Source of the DNA: JAWHQP01 sp032586195
Lineage (GTDB): Bacteria; Pseudomonadota; Gammaproteobacteria; Enterobacterales; Pasteurellaceae
Direction: 5' to 3'
Assembly: GCA_032586195.1 (NCBI GenBank)
Contig: JAWHQP010000009.1
Span: forward strand, 14,621 to 78,620
DNA: 64,000 bases
How positions within the stretch are numbered: position 1 is the first letter of the stretch; every line of letters begins with the position of its first letter. Below the pieces are notes generated by a model, which was given only the letters and a program-made list of their open reading frames with translations, was not told the origin of the DNA and did not search any database. The translations under genes were made by a program, and so were the position numbers. Below, piece by piece: positions 16,036-24,521 of this stretch.

Positions 16036-16128
16036 TTGATGTACTGTTTGAGTATCCTGAAAACGGGCTTTTCAAGATCAGTATGTCAAATCAATTAAAA
16101 AACAATAGGAGTGCATAGTGGCCCGTAT
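16036..16128 (+). promoter_or_regulatory. Alpha operon ribosome-binding-site leader (S4 target)
   Basis: The stretch from TTGATG through GTTTGAGTATCCTG, AAAACGGGCTTTTCA and GGAGTGCATAGTGGCCCG is nearly the E. coli alpha mRNA leader, which folds into a nested pseudoknot around the GTG start of rpsM. In E. coli S4 binds it to hold the 30S subunit in an inactive complex and so represses the operon; conservation here supports the same control. Confidence 0.8.
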
Positions 16129-16474
16129 TGCAGGCATTAACATTCCTGATCAAAAACACACTGTAATCGCTTTAACAGCAATTTACGGTATCGGTAAAAC
16201 TCGTGCTAAAGCAATTTGTGCGGCTACGGGTATTGCTGAAGATGTAAAGATCAGAGAATTGTCTGAAGAGCAGATTGATAAACTGCGTGACGAAGTTGGT
16301 AAATTTACCGTTGAAGGTGATTTACGCCGTGAAGTAACACTTAACATCAAACGTTTATTAGACTTAGGGTGTTATCGTGGTTTACGCCATCGTCGTAACT
16401 TACCGGTACGTGGTCAACGTACTAAAACTAATGCGCGTACCCGCAAGGGTCCTCGTAAGCCGATCAAAAAATAG
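16118..16474 (+). CDS. rpsM: 30S ribosomal protein S13
   Basis: Small-subunit head protein contacting the P site. 118 residues from the GTG start, which is the same start codon and context (GGAGTGCATA-GTG-GCCCGT) used in E. coli and lies inside the S4-responsive leader. Ends in RGQRTKTNARTRKGPRKPIKK. First gene of the alpha operon. Confidence 0.98.
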   Translation: MARIAGINIPDQKHTVIALTAIYGIGKTRAKAICAATGIAEDVKIRELSEEQIDKLRDEVGKFTVEGDLRREVTLNIKRLLDLGCYRGLRHRRNLPVRGQRTKTNARTRKGPRKPIKK

Positions 16475-16490
16475 TCGGGGTAAATATTAA

Positions 16491-16880
16491 ATGGCTAAAA
16501 CACCAGTTCGTGCACGTAAACGTGTAAAAAAACAAGTCGTAGATGGCGTAGCTCATATTCACGCATCTTTCAATAACACAATCGTGACTATTACTGACCG
16601 TCAAGGTAATGCTCTGGCGTGGGCAACCGCTGGTGGTTCAGGTTTCCGTGGTTCTCGTAAGTCAACACCATTTGCCGCACAGGTTGCTGCAGAACGTTGT
16701 GCCGAAGTTGTTAAAGAATTCGGTTTAAAGAACTTGGAAGTTATGGTTAAAGGTCCGGGTCCGGGTCGTGAATCAACAATCCGTGCTTTAAATGCAGCAG
16801 GTTTCCGTATCACGAATATTACTGATGTGACTCCGATTCCTCATAACGGTTGTCGTCCACCGAAAAAACGTCGCGTTTAA
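16491..16880 (+). CDS. rpsK: 30S ribosomal protein S11
   Basis: Platform protein near the 3' end of 16S rRNA. 129 residues with HIHASFNNTIVTITDRQGN and the C-terminal DVTPIPHNGCRPPKKRRV. Confidence 0.98.
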   Translation: MAKTPVRARKRVKKQVVDGVAHIHASFNNTIVTITDRQGNALAWATAGGSGFRGSRKSTPFAAQVAAERCAEVVKEFGLKNLEVMVKGPGPGRESTIRALNAAGFRITNITDVTPIPHNGCRPPKKRRV

Positions 16881-16909
16881 TTTGGCGTTAGGATAATTGG
16901 AGAAAGAAA

Positions 16910-17530
16910 ATGGCAAGATATTTGGGTCCAAAACTCAAGCTAAGCCGTCGTGAAGGCACAGATTTATTCCTTAAATCTGGCGTGCGCGCTATTGATTCAA
17001 AATGTAAAATTGATACGGCACCTGGTCAACACGGTGCGCGTAAACCGCGTTTATCTGACTATGGTAGTCAATTACGCGAGAAACAAAAAGTTCGTCGTAT
17101 CTACGGTATTTTAGAACGTCAATTCCGTAACTACTACAAAGAAGCAAACCGTTTAAAAGGTAATACCGGGGAAAACTTACTGGTATTATTGGAAGGTCGA
17201 TTGGATAACGTTGTTTATCGCATGGGCTTTGCTGCAACTCGTGCTGAAGCTCGCCAGTTGGTGAGTCACAAAGCGATTGTTGTAAATGGTCGTGTTGTGA
17301 ATATTCCATCTTTCCAAGTTTCAGTTGATGATGTTGTTGCTGTTCGTGAAAAATCTAAAAAACAAGCACGTATTAAAGCGTCATTGGAATTAGCAGAACA
17401 AAGAGAAAAACCAACATGGTTGGAAGTTGATGCTGCTAAAATGGAAGGTGTTTTCAAACGTGTTCCTGAACGTTCTGATTTATCAGCAGACATTAATGAA
17501 CATCTGATCGTTGAGCTTTATTCTAAATAA
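16910..17530 (+). CDS. rpsD: 30S ribosomal protein S4
   Basis: Primary 16S rRNA-binding protein and repressor of the alpha operon through the rpsM leader. 206 residues, E. coli length; ARYLGPKLKLSRREGTDLFLKSG at the N-terminus and an S4 RNA-binding domain (RLDNVVYRMGFAATRAEARQLVSH). Confidence 0.98.
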   Translation: MARYLGPKLKLSRREGTDLFLKSGVRAIDSKCKIDTAPGQHGARKPRLSDYGSQLREKQKVRRIYGILERQFRNYYKEANRLKGNTGENLLVLLEGRLDNVVYRMGFAATRAEARQLVSHKAIVVNGRVVNIPSFQVSVDDVVAVREKSKKQARIKASLELAEQREKPTWLEVDAAKMEGVFKRVPERSDLSADINEHLIVELYSK

Positions 17531-17562
17531 TAGTTAAGGCTTAGTAGCAAAGAGAGGATAAA

Positions 17563-18552
17563 ATGCAGGGTTCTGTTACAGAATTTTTAAAGCCACACTT
17601 GGTTGATATTGAACAGATCAGTTCAACTCATGCTAAAGTGATTTTAGAACCGTTAGAGCGTGGTTTCGGTCATACTCTAGGTAATGCATTACGTCGTATT
17701 CTTCTATCTTCAATGCCCGGCTGTGCTGTCACTGAAGTGGAAATTGATGGCGTTTTGCACGAATACAGTAGTAAAGAAGGCGTTCAGGAAGATATTCTTG
17801 AAGTGCTTCTTAACTTAAAAGGCCTAGCGGTTAAAGTTCAGAATAAAGACGAAGTTTTTCTGACATTAAATAAATCTGGAATTGGCCCTGTTGTTGCAGC
17901 TGACATCATTCATGACGGTGATGTTGAAATCGTTAATCCTGAGCATGTAATTTGCCACTTAACAGACGAAAACGCATCTATTAATATGCGTATTCGTGTA
18001 CAACGTGGTCGCGGTTATGTTCCGGCATCAGCGCGTGCCCATGCTCAAGATGAAGACAGACCGATTGGTCGCTTATTGGTAGATGCTTGTTATAGTCCAG
18101 TAGATCGTATTGCTTACAATGTGGAAGCAGCGCGTGTCGAACAACGTACAGACTTGGATAAATTAGTTATTGAGTTGGAAACTAACGGCACTATTGATCC
18201 AGAAGAAGCGATTCGTCGTGCGGCAACAATTTTAGCAGAGCAACTAGATGCATTTGTTGATTTGCGTGATGTTCGTCAACCTGAAGTTAAAGAAGAGAAA
18301 CCAGAATTCGATCCGATTCTGTTACGTCCTGTTGATGACTTAGAGTTGACAGTTCGTTCTGCTAACTGTTTGAAAGCAGAAACAATTCATTATATCGGTG
18401 ATTTAGTACAGCGTACTGAAGTTGAGTTATTGAAAACACCTAATCTTGGTAAGAAATCTCTTACGGAGATCAAAGATGTGCTCGCTTCACGCGGCTTATC
18501 ATTAGGTATGCGCCTTGAAAATTGGCCACCAGCAAGTATTGCTGAAGATTAA
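17563..18552 (+). CDS. rpoA: RNA polymerase alpha subunit
   Basis: Assembles core RNA polymerase and contacts UP elements and activators. 329 residues, as in E. coli. N-terminal dimer domain with LEPLERGFGHTLGNALRRILLSSMPG; C-terminal DNA-binding domain with NCLKAETIHYIGDLVQRTE and LGKKSLTEIKDVLASRGLSLG, practically identical to E. coli, so E. coli-type CRP class I/II contacts are plausible. Confidence 0.98.
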   Translation: MQGSVTEFLKPHLVDIEQISSTHAKVILEPLERGFGHTLGNALRRILLSSMPGCAVTEVEIDGVLHEYSSKEGVQEDILEVLLNLKGLAVKVQNKDEVFLTLNKSGIGPVVAADIIHDGDVEIVNPEHVICHLTDENASINMRIRVQRGRGYVPASARAHAQDEDRPIGRLLVDACYSPVDRIAYNVEAARVEQRTDLDKLVIELETNGTIDPEEAIRRAATILAEQLDAFVDLRDVRQPEVKEEKPEFDPILLRPVDDLELTVRSANCLKAETIHYIGDLVQRTEVELLKTPNLGKKSLTEIKDVLASRGLSLGMRLENWPPASIAED

Positions 18553-18594
18553 TTGTGGTCATTAGGTTAAGATTTTTCTGAGAAGGATAAGATC

Positions 18595-18978
18595 ATGCGC
18601 CATCGTAAGAGTGGTCGTCAACTAAACCGTAATAGCAGCCATCGCCAAGCGATGTTCCGTAATATGGCAAGTTCTTTAGTGAGTCATGAAATCATCAAGA
18701 CTACATTGCCGAAAGCGAAAGAATTACGTCGTGTAGTTGAACCGTTAATTACATTAGCAAAAGAAGATAGCGTTGCAAACCGTCGTTTAGCATTCGCTCG
18801 TACCCGCAACATTGAAACCGTTGCTAAATTATTTAATGAATTAGGTCCACGCTTCGCACAACGTGCAGGCGGATACACCCGTATCCTAAAATGTGGTTTC
18901 CGTGCAGGTGACAATGCTCCAATGGCATACATTGAGTTAGTGGATCGCCCGGAAGTTGCAGAAGCGGCTGCGGAATAA
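18595..18978 (+). CDS. rplQ: 50S ribosomal protein L17
   Basis: 127 residues, E. coli length; MRHRKSGRQLNRNSSHRQAMFRNM at the N-terminus and RAGGYTRILKCGFRAGDNAPMAYIEL near the end. Last gene of the alpha operon, followed by a strong terminator. Confidence 0.98.
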   Translation: MRHRKSGRQLNRNSSHRQAMFRNMASSLVSHEIIKTTLPKAKELRRVVEPLITLAKEDSVANRRLAFARTRNIETVAKLFNELGPRFAQRAGGYTRILKCGFRAGDNAPMAYIELVDRPEVAEAAAE

Positions 18979-18995
18979 TTCTAAAGATTATGGCT

Positions 18996-19019
18996 AAAAC
19001 CCGAGGTGACTCGGGTTTT
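18996..19019 (+). terminator. Rho-independent terminator of the alpha operon
   Basis: AAAACCCGAG and CTCGGGTTTT pair perfectly around a GTGA tetraloop, with the T-run continuing to TTTTTATTTG. It lies 18 bp behind rplQ. Confidence 0.92.
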
Positions 19020-19156
19020 TATTTGTTTAAAAGTTACCAAATTCGATTAACATTTTCAAAACTCTCAATTTCAGCACCGCACTTTTATCCGTTCATTATT
19101 TTTTCATTATGCGATTTTTGTTAAAATAGCCCGCCATTGCATACTGAGGAACAAAA

Positions 19157-20374
19157 ATGAAACAACGTGTATCACTCATATTGGCGGTTGTCCTGATAGG
19201 AATTGCCGCGGGGCTGGGTGCTGCTTTTCTTTCCTGGTTCATCCATATCATTGAATATTTTTCTTTCGGTCACAGTGAAAGTGAATTCCGCATCGTTACC
19301 GATCATACAACACCTGAACGCCGATTTATCACTATGATGATTGGTGGCGTTATTGTGGCTGTTGGTTGGTGGTTATTACAGACTCAAGGTCGGCCTGTAG
19401 TTGGCATTAATGCCGCAATTAAAGCGGAAACGCCATCCCAAAAACGTCCACCGTTTTTTGAAAATATGATGCACGCTCTGCTGCAAATCGTTGCGGTTGG
19501 CTTTGGGGCTCCCGTCGGTCGCGAAGTCGCGCCGCGTGAGTTAGGCACATTATTTGCCGGTCGTATTGCGGATAAGTTTGCTTTTGATCCTGAAACTCGC
19601 CGTGCGTTGGTCGCCTGCGGGGCGGCGGCAGGTTTGGCCGGCGTGTATAATGTCCCTTTTGCCGGAGCTATTTTTGCTTTGGAAATTTTGCTCGGTTCGT
19701 TTTCTGTTCGCTATGCCGCTATTTCTTTCACTATTTCAGCTATCGCCGTATTAGTGGCTCATATCGAAATTTCCACCGAAACCTTTTATCAGGTAGGTCA
19801 GATTAGTGATAGCTGGCAGCTGAGTTTATGGGCCTTATTGGTTGGTCTTTTAGTCGGTTATCCTGCCGCTTATTTTCGCAAAATAGTAAAAAAGGTAGAA
19901 GCGGAACGCTGCAAAAAACAACAGGTTCTGTGGGCAATGCCACTAGCTTTCCTTGTAACGGCAATCGTTGCTGTCTGGTTGCCGGAAGTATTGGGAAATG
20001 GACGTTCTGTCGCACAGACCGCCTATTGGGGAACCAGCCTTGCGATTTGTTTCGGTTTATTGGTGGCAAAAACGGTTACTGTATTAATTACCTTACGTAG
20101 CGGCGTTTATGGTGGCACACTAACCCCGGGATTAGCCATAGGAGCTATTTTAGGGCTGTTTATTGGCCTAGTCACCCAGCTTATCGTACCGGAAACAAAT
20201 TTACTTACCGCGGCACTGGCCGGGTCAGTGGGATTTCTGGCGGTATCTATGGACGCTCCGTTTACCGCGTTCGCATTAACGGTAGGCTTTACCGGTCAGG
20301 GTTTTGATAGTTATTTGCCGCTTTCTCTTGCTGTAGGGGCGGCATTTGTTACGGCATCATTGGTAAAGAAATGA
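19157..20374 (+). CDS. ClC-family chloride channel/transporter
   Basis: Membrane protein moving chloride, possibly in exchange for protons. 405 residues with about ten hydrophobic helices. The ClC signatures are recognisable but divergent: GREVAP replaces the usual GREGP and keeps the gating glutamate, GVYGGTLTPGLAIGA corresponds to the GxFxP region, and FAGAIFALEILLG keeps an acidic residue near the internal proton site. The N-terminal GSGIP is not evident (VVGINAAIKAETP instead). It is closer to ClcB-like than ClcA-like proteins by eye. Start has GAGGAAC upstream. A 64-codon ORF overlaps its stop by ATGA. The transport mode cannot be decided from sequence. Confidence 0.85.
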   Translation: MKQRVSLILAVVLIGIAAGLGAAFLSWFIHIIEYFSFGHSESEFRIVTDHTTPERRFITMMIGGVIVAVGWWLLQTQGRPVVGINAAIKAETPSQKRPPFFENMMHALLQIVAVGFGAPVGREVAPRELGTLFAGRIADKFAFDPETRRALVACGAAAGLAGVYNVPFAGAIFALEILLGSFSVRYAAISFTISAIAVLVAHIEISTETFYQVGQISDSWQLSLWALLVGLLVGYPAAYFRKIVKKVEAERCKKQQVLWAMPLAFLVTAIVAVWLPEVLGNGRSVAQTAYWGTSLAICFGLLVAKTVTVLITLRSGVYGGTLTPGLAIGAILGLFIGLVTQLIVPETNLLTAALAGSVGFLAVSMDAPFTAFALTVGFTGQGFDSYLPLSLAVGAAFVTASLVKK

Positions 20375-20565
20375 CAACTTCGGGGAAAAATTTACTATTT
20401 CCATCAATTATTTTGGTATTTCTCCTTCAGTTTAGGCTCATGGCATCGGTCGGCTTGCGTATTTATCACGTATTGTCGAATAAAGTGTTAGCGGATCTCG
20501 GTCTCGCTATGTTTTGGTTTGCTTTAGTTTGTATTGCCTTGTTATTATCGGTACACTGTGGCTGA
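20371..20565 (+). CDS. Small hydrophobic protein overlapping the ClC gene, perhaps frameshifted
   Basis: 64 codons starting with an ATGA overlap of the ClC stop codon, which suggests translational coupling. The product has two hydrophobic segments (about 9-24 and 44-61). Around 20535-20550 the reading frame can be exchanged for one that stays open to 20630 and encodes a basic tail (GTLWLIAKGKFLQNKP and onward), a more usual end for a membrane protein. This may be a frameshifted gene, but the tail overlaps the 3' end of the convergent LysR gene by 30 bp. I do not recognise the family. Confidence 0.45.
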   Translation: MTTSGKNLLFPSIILVFLLQFRLMASVGLRIYHVLSNKVLADLGLAMFWFALVCIALLLSVHCG

Positions 20566-20600
20566 TAGCGAAAGGCAAATTCCTGCAAAATAAGCCGTGG

Positions 20601-21479
20601 TTAAGCAAAAAACATTTTCAGCTGTTCTAACAGATAGTTAGATACCCTGCCTTGTGGGTGTGCGTGAGATTGCAAGGCAATCACCGTAATCAGATTACCG
20701 TCCGGTTCAAAATCCAGATCCAATTTAACTAATGATCCCTGGGCAAGTTCATTAGCTGCCATTTTTTCCGGTAAATCGGCCCAACCGATACCTGTTAATG
20801 CCAACTGACGTAAGGTCTGGTGATCGTTGGTGTACCAAATATTCTGTGAGAAACTGCGGCTGAACCACAATTCCTGGCCGCTAATGCTGCGATGGGCCAG
20901 ATGACGATATCGAATCAGTGTTTCCGGTCGAATAGCCTGCATTGTCGCCAGCGGATGTGCCGGGCTGGCAACGGTAATAAAGCGGCTGTAACCGAGAAAA
21001 AAGAAATCGGCATTTTTCTTGATATTAAAATCTTTATACACAATACCTAACTGTACCGTACCTGAGCCGACAAGCTGTTCTATATCAAAGGTTGAGGAAA
21101 TAATCATTTCCACCTGAGTATGTGGGAATGTTTCCGCTAAGCGGCTAAAACAGTTTAGTAACTCTACGCTCCACAGACCTTCTTCTATTGCGATCGATAA
21201 GCAATGTTCTTCGTAGCGGGAAAGTGCGGTGAGTTTTTGTTCAAAAAATTGGGTTTGCTGTAGTATGCGTTCAATTTCGGGCAGTAAAGTCCGTCCCTGT
21301 TCCGTGAGCCGAATACCCGCTTTTTCGCGAATTAAGAGGGTTTGATTTAATTCAATTTCAAGATTGGCAACGGCTTGACTAATACCGGATTGCGCCCGTC
21401 CCAGCTTACGCGCGGCGGCTGAGAATGAGCCGCAGGCACAGACTTCGGCAAAAATTTTGAGTTGTTCTAAACTATACAT
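20601..21479 (-). CDS. LysR-family transcriptional regulator, probable control of the PACE efflux gene
   Basis: 292 residues: N-terminal helix-turn-helix (FAEVCACGSFSAAARKLGRAQSGISQAVANLE) and a periplasmic-binding-like effector domain. Divergent from a PACE-type efflux gene with a dyad (21504-21524) between them, the arrangement of the chlorhexidine-responsive AceR/AceI pair of Acinetobacter; the effector here is unknown. Start preceded by GGATAAATAAA. A USS core lies inside the gene at 21222-21230. Confidence 0.88.
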   Translation of the reverse strand: MYSLEQLKIFAEVCACGSFSAAARKLGRAQSGISQAVANLEIELNQTLLIREKAGIRLTEQGRTLLPEIERILQQTQFFEQKLTALSRYEEHCLSIAIEEGLWSVELLNCFSRLAETFPHTQVEMIISSTFDIEQLVGSGTVQLGIVYKDFNIKKNADFFFLGYSRFITVASPAHPLATMQAIRPETLIRYRHLAHRSISGQELWFSRSFSQNIWYTNDHQTLRQLALTGIGWADLPEKMAANELAQGSLVKLDLDFEPDGNLITVIALQSHAHPQGRVSNYLLEQLKMFFA

Positions 21480-21503
21480 TTTATTTATCCATCATTATTT
21501 GTG

Positions 21504-21524
21504 ATAGATATTAACTTTATCTAT
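21504..21524. promoter_or_regulatory. Candidate LysR operator between the regulator and PACE gene
   Basis: ATAGATA and TATCTAT form a perfect 7-bp inverted repeat with a 7-base spacer, 24 bp before the LysR start and 60 bp before the efflux gene. It has the size of a LysR recognition site. A second, looser pair ATTTATC (21528-21534) and GATAAAT (about 21556-21562) lies next to it. Confidence 0.55.
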
Positions 21525-21583
21525 TCGATTTATCAATATAAAATACTGTCACTTTCGATAAATATTTCATTGGAGTTAATATT

Positions 21584-22003
21584 ATGAATTTTAAAGAACG
21601 GTTTTTTCACTCGGTATTATTTGAATTCGGAGCCTTATGTGTCGCTGGCTTAGCGGTGAGTGTTACGACACAGACCGCGCTACATACGGCTTTTGGAGTA
21701 AGTTTGATTATGGCTGTCATGGCAATGACACTAAATTTTGTATTTAACTACCTGTTTGATAAGGTGTTTACCGGCAAGCGCGAAAAGCGCGGTTTGCTGT
21801 TTCGTATTTTTCATACAACCAGTTTTGAGGCGACTTTATTGCTGTTTACCGTGCCGCTTATCGCCTATGTACTGCAAATTAGCTGGTGGCAGGCTTTTTT
21901 AATGGATGTGAGTTTAACCCTGATAATTATGCTGTATGCATTGATTTTTAACTGGGCGTACGATCATTTACGCTTGAGATGGGTAGCGGCAGATTCGATA
22001 TAA
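21584..22003 (+). CDS. PACE-family multidrug efflux protein (AceI-like)
   Basis: Proton-driven efflux of biocides or polyamines is the known activity of the family. 139 residues with four membrane segments arranged as two tandem bacterial transmembrane pair repeats: repeat 1 begins ERFFHSVLFEFGALCVAG and repeat 2 RIFHTTSFEATLLLFTVP, each with the conserved F-H-x4-FE pattern; the first glutamate (Glu14) matches the essential Glu15 of AceI. NFVFNYLFDKVF and LIFNWAYDHLR are the paired family motifs. Good ribosome-binding site GGAG. Divergent from its likely LysR regulator. Substrate unknown. Confidence 0.88.
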   Translation: MNFKERFFHSVLFEFGALCVAGLAVSVTTQTALHTAFGVSLIMAVMAMTLNFVFNYLFDKVFTGKREKRGLLFRIFHTTSFEATLLLFTVPLIAYVLQISWWQAFLMDVSLTLIIMLYALIFNWAYDHLRLRWVAADSI

Positions 22004-22019
22004 GGATCTCGAACAGGTA

Positions 22020-22043
22020 AAAGGCGTGTTTGTACACGCCTTT
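22020..22043. terminator. Bidirectional terminator between PACE gene and hslU
   Basis: AAAGGCGTGT and ACACGCCTTT form a 10-bp stem with loop TTGT, between the convergent ends of the efflux gene and hslU. T-runs are short on both sides. Confidence 0.75.
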
Positions 22044-22064
22044 GTGTTGAGGGGGGAATTAAAA

Positions 22065-23396
22065 TTAAAGCACGAAACGGCTTAAATCTTCGTTTTCCAC
22101 TATATCGCCGAGAGCCTGTTTCACATAGTCGGAATCGATAGTCACCTTTTGACCGTTCATATCACTGGCATCAAAAGAAATTTTATCCATTAATCGTTCC
22201 ATTACCGTGTGCAGGCGTCGGGCACCGATATTTTCGGTTTTTTCGTTTACCCGGAAAGCGGCTTCGGCAATACGTTTAATCGAATCCGGGGTGAAATCGA
22301 TATCTACCCCTTCAGTTTTCATCAATGCTTTGTATTGTTCGGTTAACGAAGCATGGGGTTCGGTAAGAATGCGTTCAAAATCTTTGGCGCTTAACGCGGT
22401 CAATTCAACCCGAATCGGCAAACGCCCTTGCAATTCAGGAATTAAATCCGACGGGCGGGCTACCTGGAATGCGCCTGAGGCGATAAATAAAATATGATCT
22501 GTTTTTACCATGCCGTGTTTAGTGTTGATGGTTGAACCTTCCACTAACGGCAGTAAATCACGCTGTACGCCTTCACGCGAAACATCGGCGCCACTGTATT
22601 CGCCTTTTTTACAAATTTTGTCGATTTCATCGATAAACACAATACCGTTCTGCTCCACCGCATGAATGGCTTTTTGTTTTAGCTCTTCAGGTGCGATTAA
22701 TTTCGCCGCTTCATCATCGATAAGGGTTTTTAACGCCTCTTTCACCTTCATTTTGCAGCGTTTGGTTTTAGTGTTGCCGATATTTTCAAACATGGCCTGC
22801 AACTGATTGGTCATTTCCTCCATTCCGGGAGGAGCCATAATTTCTACCCCCATAGACGTACCGGCCACATCAATTTCAATTTCTTTATCGTCCAGTTGAC
22901 CTTCGCGCAGTTTTTTGCGGAAAATCTGCCGGGTATTGGTGTTGTTATCCTGTTCTTCGGGTTGTCCCCATTGATTTTTTGCCGGCGGCAGCAATGCGTC
23001 CAAGATACGCTCTTCCGCCGCTTCTTCCGCGCGGGAACGATTTTTTTCAATTTCCGTTTGACGAACCAGTTTCATCGCGCTGTCAGTCAGATCGCGGATA
23101 ATGGAATCCACTTCCTTACCTACATAGCCTACTTCGGTGAATTTAGTCGCCTCAACCTTAATAAATGGCGCATTGGCAAGTTTTGCCAAACGACGGGCAA
23201 TTTCCGTTTTACCTACACCGGTCGGGCCGATCATTAGAATATTTTTCGGCGTGACTTCATGGCGAAGAGGTTCTTGCAGCTGCATTCTGCGCCAACGGTT
23301 GCGCAGAGCGATTGCCACCGAACGTTTGGCATCCGCCTGCCCGATAATATGCTTATCTAATTCGGAAACGATTTCGCGAGGGGTCATTTCAGACAT
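22065..23396 (-). CDS. hslU: ATP-dependent protease ATPase subunit HslU
   Basis: AAA+ unfoldase that feeds proteins to HslV. 443 residues, E. coli length. Walker A MIGPTGVGKTEIARRL, Walker B GIVFIDEIDKI, the pore loop GYVGKEVDS, and sensor 2 region NIGARRLHTVMERL. Start chosen at MSEMTPREIVSELDK (AAGGAATAC upstream); the longer ORF reads into hslV. It follows hslV on the same strand by 13 bp. Confidence 0.97.
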   Translation of the reverse strand: MSEMTPREIVSELDKHIIGQADAKRSVAIALRNRWRRMQLQEPLRHEVTPKNILMIGPTGVGKTEIARRLAKLANAPFIKVEATKFTEVGYVGKEVDSIIRDLTDSAMKLVRQTEIEKNRSRAEEAAEERILDALLPPAKNQWGQPEEQDNNTNTRQIFRKKLREGQLDDKEIEIDVAGTSMGVEIMAPPGMEEMTNQLQAMFENIGNTKTKRCKMKVKEALKTLIDDEAAKLIAPEELKQKAIHAVEQNGIVFIDEIDKICKKGEYSGADVSREGVQRDLLPLVEGSTINTKHGMVKTDHILFIASGAFQVARPSDLIPELQGRLPIRVELTALSAKDFERILTEPHASLTEQYKALMKTEGVDIDFTPDSIKRIAEAAFRVNEKTENIGARRLHTVMERLMDKISFDASDMNGQKVTIDSDYVKQALGDIVENEDLSRFVL

Positions 23397-23409
23397 AATG
23401 TATTCCTTT

Positions 23410-23931
23410 CTATAATTCTTCGATAGTGAAATTGGTGTTGGTGAAAACACAAATATCGCCGGCAATTTTTAAAGATTTTTCCACGATGTCACGGGCGGAT
23501 AAATCGGTATTTTCCACTAAGGCACGAGCTGCCGAAAGAGCATAATTGCCGCCTGATCCGATAGCAAGAATCTGATCTTCTTCCGGCTGTACCACATCAC
23601 CGATGCCTGTAATAATCAGGCTTTCTTTATCATCGGCAACGATAAGCATAGCTTCCAGTTTACGCAAGGCCCGGTCTGTTCGCCAATCCTTTGCCAATTC
23701 CACCGCGCTTTTAAGCAGGTGACCCTGGTGCATTTCCAATTTGCGTTCAAACAATTCAAATAGGGTGAAAGCATCCGCCGTACCGCCGGCAAATCCGGCT
23801 AATACTTTATCTTTATATAAACGACGAACCTTGCGGGCGTTTCCTTTCAATATCGTATTGCCGAGAGAAACCTGTCCGTCGCCGCCGACGACCACTTTGC
23901 CGTTGCGGCGTACACTTACAATGGTTGTCAT
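23410..23931 (-). CDS. hslV: ATP-dependent protease proteolytic subunit HslV
   Basis: Threonine peptidase of the HslVU complex. 173 residues; after removal of Met the N-terminus is TTIVSVRRNGKVVVGGDGQ, giving the nucleophile Thr1, followed by the typical LKGNARKVRRL and GFAGGTADAFTLFE. First gene of hslVU behind a heat-shock-type promoter. Confidence 0.97.
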   Translation of the reverse strand: MTTIVSVRRNGKVVVGGDGQVSLGNTILKGNARKVRRLYKDKVLAGFAGGTADAFTLFELFERKLEMHQGHLLKSAVELAKDWRTDRALRKLEAMLIVADDKESLIITGIGDVVQPEEDQILAIGSGGNYALSAARALVENTDLSARDIVEKSLKIAGDICVFTNTNFTIEEL

Positions 23932-23965
23932 GTTCTGTTCCTTTTATTGAAAAAATTTATTTAGT

Positions 23966-23993
23966 ATTTTGGGATAAAATCGGGGATTTCAAG
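23966..23993 (-). promoter_or_regulatory. Sigma-32 type heat-shock promoter of hslVU
   Basis: On the minus strand CTTGAAA (23993-23987), the perfect sigma-32 -35 element, is followed after 13 bp by CCCAAAAT (23973-23966), which fits CCCCATNT with two mismatches. It lies 35 bp before hslV. hslVU is heat-inducible in E. coli. Confidence 0.65.
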
Positions 23994-24006
23994 CGATAAG
24001 TATAAA

Positions 24007-24031
24007 AAATCCGCTCGGTCAGAGCGGATTT
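24007..24031 (-). terminator. Rho-independent terminator of the 24048-24422 gene
   Basis: AAATCCGCTC and GAGCGGATTT pair over 10 bp around a 5-base loop; read on the minus strand it continues TTTTTATA, a good T-run. Confidence 0.85.
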
Positions 24032-24047
24032 CTGCGTTGGGTAATGA

Positions 24048-24422
24048 TTAATTTCTGTCCATATCGAGATCGGCTTTATATTCGATACGTCCGTGATCTT
24101 TCAATTCAATCGACACATCTAATTCCTGATCACCGCGTTTAAATTTAAGGTCCGCATCACCGTCATCCAATTCTTTCTCGGTGACGTGGAAACCGTGTCT
24201 TTGAGCGTGCTCAATGGTTCGTTTGGCTAAACGGCGAATATCTTTTTTGTCACCTTTTAGACGGAATTCCGCCTCAAATTCGCCGTCACCCTGACGATCC
24301 GCCTTCACTACTTCCGCGTCGGCGGGTTTATAGATTTCTGCGGGCAATCTGGCGGCTATCGCGTTGGTTGAGAACAGACCCAGAGATAGAACGGCAAGTG
24401 CCAATTTGGATTGTAATTTCAT
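24048..24422 (-). CDS. Exported protein of unknown function
   Basis: 124 residues. A standard signal peptide (MKLQSKLALAVLSLGLFSTNAIAA, cleavage near Ala23-Ala24) precedes a highly charged, roughly 100-residue domain rich in Lys, Asp and Glu (GEFEAEFRLKGDKKDIRRLAKRT and DGDADLKFKRGDQELDVSIEL), suggesting a small soluble periplasmic beta-rich domain. No family recognised. It has its own terminator and seems monocistronic. Confidence 0.75.
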   Translation of the reverse strand: MKLQSKLALAVLSLGLFSTNAIAARLPAEIYKPADAEVVKADRQGDGEFEAEFRLKGDKKDIRRLAKRTIEHAQRHGFHVTEKELDDGDADLKFKRGDQELDVSIELKDHGRIEYKADLDMDRN

Positions 24423-24521
24423 ATAAGTACCTTTGTTGTCTATGAATTCAAATAGATGCTTTCTTTGATTATGATTGGTAAAAAAAGTTCATTGAAAGGA
24501 TTTAGCTTAAAACAAACAATA

